Source: SAR116 cluster bacterium AG-355-O21 (GTDB lineage Bacteria; Pseudomonadota; Alphaproteobacteria; Thalassobaculales; Thalassobaculaceae). Taken from it: DNA of 64,000 bases. Under the pieces are notes generated by a model, which saw only the letters and a list, made by a program, of their open reading frames with translations, was not told where the DNA came from and did no database searches. Every line of letters begins with the position of its first letter. Position 1 is the stretch's first letter. The stretch spans positions 1-64,000 of the forward strand of contig QCEM01000005.1 in assembly GCA_003280605.1 (NCBI GenBank), given 5' to 3'. This document shows, one piece after another, positions 61,942-64,000 of the stretch. Made by a program: the position numbers and the translations under genes.

Positions 61942-62139
61942 GACGCCATTTTTTGGTCTGTGCAATCCACAGTGCGACACCGCGTCGGCAACTGTATCGA
62001 AAGTCATACCCGAATGCCGACGCTGGTCAATAGTGTGTCGGAAGTCGTTGCGCTTGTCATTGCCTGCTATCCCGCGTTGAATGGCAGGCGGACGGCCATT
62101 AATCATGGCTCGGTCAAAAGATAATTTTGGGGCAAGGCG

Positions 62140-63675
62140 ATGGATGAGAGCAGGATACCGATTTTAGTGGGCGCAGGCCAAGTCACACAACGCGAAGCAG
62201 ATCCAATGCAAGCGCTGTCACCGATTGATTTGACGGCCTCGGCGGCACGCCAAGCAGCCGCTGACGCAGGCCCCGGTCCGGCGCTTTTGAAAGCCTTGGA
62301 CACGGTTGTCGTTATTCGCGCTTTTTCAGATACAAGTTGGCGGTTTACCTGTCCATTTGGTCGTTATGCCAATCCGCCGCAATCACTTGCAAACCGCCTT
62401 GGTGCAACAGCGTCGCAGCGCTTGGTTTACACCTATGCCGGGGGCAATATGCCGCAATGGTGCGTAAATCGTCTGTTTGAAATGGTGACACGCGGCGAGG
62501 TTTCGGCAGCGTTGATCGCAGGTGGTGAGGCGCTGGCAACGCAAAAAGCAGCTCAACGCGCCAACCTGACACTGGATTGGAGCGAAGACCCCGGGGGCCG
62601 GTTCGACTCCTGGGGTGTCGAAAAACGTGGCTGGAGCGATGCCGAAGAACGTCATCGGATGGCAGGTGCGATCTTCGCCTATCCGATGATCGAAAATGCC
62701 ATTCGGGGTGCGCGTGGACGCAGCATTTCCGACCATGGCAAGGCCATGGGTGCCTTATTTGCGCAGTTTGCGGCCGTCGCTGCCGATAATCCGATGGCGG
62801 ATCGACGGCAAGGCTTTACGGCCGACGATATCGCCACGCTCAGTCCAGCAAACCCCTATATTGGCTTTCCCTATACCAAATTGATGAATGCAAATGCGTT
62901 CATTGATCAATCTGCCGCGCTCATTTTAACGTCGGTTGCCAAAGCACGGGAGCTTGGCATTTCCGAGGATCGCTGGGTTTATCTGCATGGTTGCGCAGAT
63001 GCCTATGATCATTGGTATCTGAGTGATCGAAAAAACTTCTACAGCTCACCGGCGATGTCGGTTGTTGCCCGCGAAACCTTGGCCATGGCGGAGGCAACGA
63101 TTGCTGACATGGATTATCTTGATCTTTACAGTTGCTTTCCCTCGGCAGTCGAGATTGCCTGCGCGGAAATGGGCATTGATGAGACCGATCCGCGTGGCCT
63201 AACCGTCACCGGCGGGCTGCCGTATTTCGGCGGTCCGGGAAACAACTACGTGACCCATTCGATTGCTGAAATTATGGCCAAGGTGCGGGCCAAACCCGGC
63301 ACCAAGGGTTTGGTCACGGCGAATGGTAATTATATCACCAAACAATCGGCCGGAATTTATTCGACGGCACCGATTGAGCGGCCATTCGCGCCACCTGATC
63401 CAGCGCTTTACCAAGCCGAAATAAATGCCGACAAAGGTCCTGGTTTTTGCGCTGAGCCGACCGGTAAAGCCAGTATTGAAACCTACACCGTCATGCATGA
63501 TCGAGAGGGTCCTGCCTTCGCAATTCTCTATGGCCTTTTAGAAGATGGACGGCGGTTTGTTGCCAACACGCCGGACGATCATGCGCTGTTAGAAGATATG
63601 ACGCGGCATGACTATTTAGCTGCCTCCGGCACGGTCAGCAGCGTTGACGGCCAAAACAGTTTTGCGCCGGACTGA
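62140..63675 (+). CDS. thiolase-like acetyl-CoA acetyltransferase
   Basis: 511-aa thiolase-superfamily protein of the SCP-x-like, long acyl-CoA acetyltransferase group. PILVGAGQVTQREADPMQAL opens it, AALIAGGEALATQKAAQRAN lies near the nucleophile loop, and VTGGLPYFGGPGNNYVTHS and TANGNYITKQSAGIYS carry the C-terminal His/Gly active-site loops. The canonical N-terminal nucleophile Cys is not obvious, as in other members of this group. GGGGCAAGGCG precedes the ATG. It diverges from the glycosylation locus. It may complete beta-oxidation of an unusual acyl chain. Confidence 0.83.
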   Translation: MDESRIPILVGAGQVTQREADPMQALSPIDLTASAARQAAADAGPGPALLKALDTVVVIRAFSDTSWRFTCPFGRYANPPQSLANRLGATASQRLVYTYAGGNMPQWCVNRLFEMVTRGEVSAALIAGGEALATQKAAQRANLTLDWSEDPGGRFDSWGVEKRGWSDAEERHRMAGAIFAYPMIENAIRGARGRSISDHGKAMGALFAQFAAVAADNPMADRRQGFTADDIATLSPANPYIGFPYTKLMNANAFIDQSAALILTSVAKARELGISEDRWVYLHGCADAYDHWYLSDRKNFYSSPAMSVVARETLAMAEATIADMDYLDLYSCFPSAVEIACAEMGIDETDPRGLTVTGGLPYFGGPGNNYVTHSIAEIMAKVRAKPGTKGLVTANGNYITKQSAGIYSTAPIERPFAPPDPALYQAEINADKGPGFCAEPTGKASIETYTVMHDREGPAFAILYGLLEDGRRFVANTPDDHALLEDMTRHDYLAASGTVSSVDGQNSFAPD

Positions 63676-63782
63676 CCGGCCTTGGCGCCATTGGTCACTG
63701 GAGTGTGTGCCCATTTCGGCATAGGATAAGGCTTCAAATCGCAAACTCTTAACAAGAGTAAAAAACGAAGATTGGAGTGAGC

Positions 63783-64000
63783 ATGTTGACACAACGGCGG
63801 CGCATTTTGGTGACGGGCGGGGCTGGTTTTCTCGGCAGCCATTTATGCGAGCGCTTGCTCGCACGCGGCGATGACGTCATTTGTTTGGATAATTTTTATA
63901 CCGGCACGAAAGACAATGTCCTGTACTTGATGGATAACCCCCGGTTTGAATTGATGCGCCATGATGTGACCTTTCCGCTGTATATTGAAGTGGATGAAAT
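63783..64000 (+). CDS. UDP-glucuronate decarboxylase-type epimerase, partial
   Basis: The first 72 codons of an extended SDR, cut by the window edge. The N-terminus [20 protein letters not shown] is the NAD site, and [14 protein letters not shown] plus [18 protein letters not shown] match UDP-glucuronate decarboxylase (UDP-xylose synthase) closely. GGAGTGAGC precedes the ATG at 63783. It would make UDP-xylose for glycosyltransferases, which fits the locus just to its left. The 3' end is outside the window, so only the family is certain. Confidence 0.8.
   Translation, partial: MLTQRRRILVTGGAGFLGSHLCERLLARGDDVICLDNFYTGTKDNVLYLMDNPRFELMRHDVTFPLYIEVDE

Noticed and set aside
1-64000. CRISPR arrays, insertion sequences, prophage genes, rRNA or tRNA genes
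   Set aside because: Read by eye over both strands, no regularly spaced repeats, transposase motifs, phage structural genes or rRNA/tRNA signatures were seen; a dedicated tRNA scan would be needed to exclude tRNAs fully.

Overview
The window reads as a stretch of chromosome from an alphaproteobacterium. The evidence is moderately GC-rich coding with many GTG and TTG starts, the translation and tRNA-synthetase cluster thrS-infC-rpmI-rplT-pheS-pheT, an alphaproteobacterial-style short class I ribonucleotide reductase, and many catabolic enzymes and small-molecule exporters of families common in free-living, often marine, members of that class. The order cannot be fixed from sequence alone. No rRNA, tRNA, CRISPR array, insertion sequence or phage gene was seen, and no gap between genes exceeds about 300 bases.

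Layout. 1-6.3 kb is a catabolic island: a TauD-like dioxygenase, a GMC oxidoreductase translationally coupled to a PhyH-like dioxygenase on the minus strand, then on the plus strand a hotdog thioesterase, a BadH-like short-chain dehydrogenase, a glyoxalase-superfamily protein and a GlcG/HbpS-like protein. 6.4-8.7 kb is an arsenate-detoxification pair, GAPDH plus the organoarsenical exporter ArsJ, preceded by a long inverted repeat. 8.7-15.5 kb (minus) is the thrS-infC-rpmI-rplT-pheS-pheT operon; infC starts at a non-standard ATC codon. 15.7-19.5 kb holds two cell-envelope glycosyltransferases and, divergently, a hydrolase and a TPR lipoprotein.

19.5-43.5 kb is a mosaic of metabolism and transport: a GST, a TSUP exporter, a PfkB kinase, DMT and MFS transporters, a ThDP enzyme, an acyl-CoA ligase followed by hydantoinase A/B-type subunits, an orphan DUF1045 2H phosphoesterase, methylmalonate-semialdehyde dehydrogenase, a CPA2 antiporter, a FemAB-like acyltransferase, a small membrane protein, a threonate/hydroxyisobutyrate-type dehydrogenase, purH, a hydratase, and a two-gene merF plus GDCCVxC mercury-type cassette. 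43.5-46.6 kb is nrdAB with an NrdR-box promoter. It is followed by a large FAD/Fe-S 2-hydroxyacid dehydrogenase, an MFS permease, a YeeZ-like protein, a DMT exporter and a second ThDP enzyme.

54.5-62 kb (minus) is a compact glycosylation locus: a GT8-like enzyme, two large TPR-glycosyltransferase fusions, a GT4 enzyme and a UDP-galactopyranose-mutase-like flavoprotein. There is no flippase, polymerase or membrane anchor, which suggests cytoplasmic protein glycosylation. A thiolase-like gene follows, and a UDP-glucuronate-decarboxylase-type epimerase runs off the right edge.

The most interesting items are the glycosylation locus with its paired TPR-GT fusions, and the merF/GDCCVxC pair, in which MerF lacks its usual second cysteine pair and the overlapping partner carries one. 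Others are the infC ATC start, the inverted repeat in front of gapdh-arsJ, the ATP-cone-less RNR with its NrdR box, and a 16-bp tandem duplication across the DUF1045 start codon. All functions are assigned from recalled family motifs; no database search was run.
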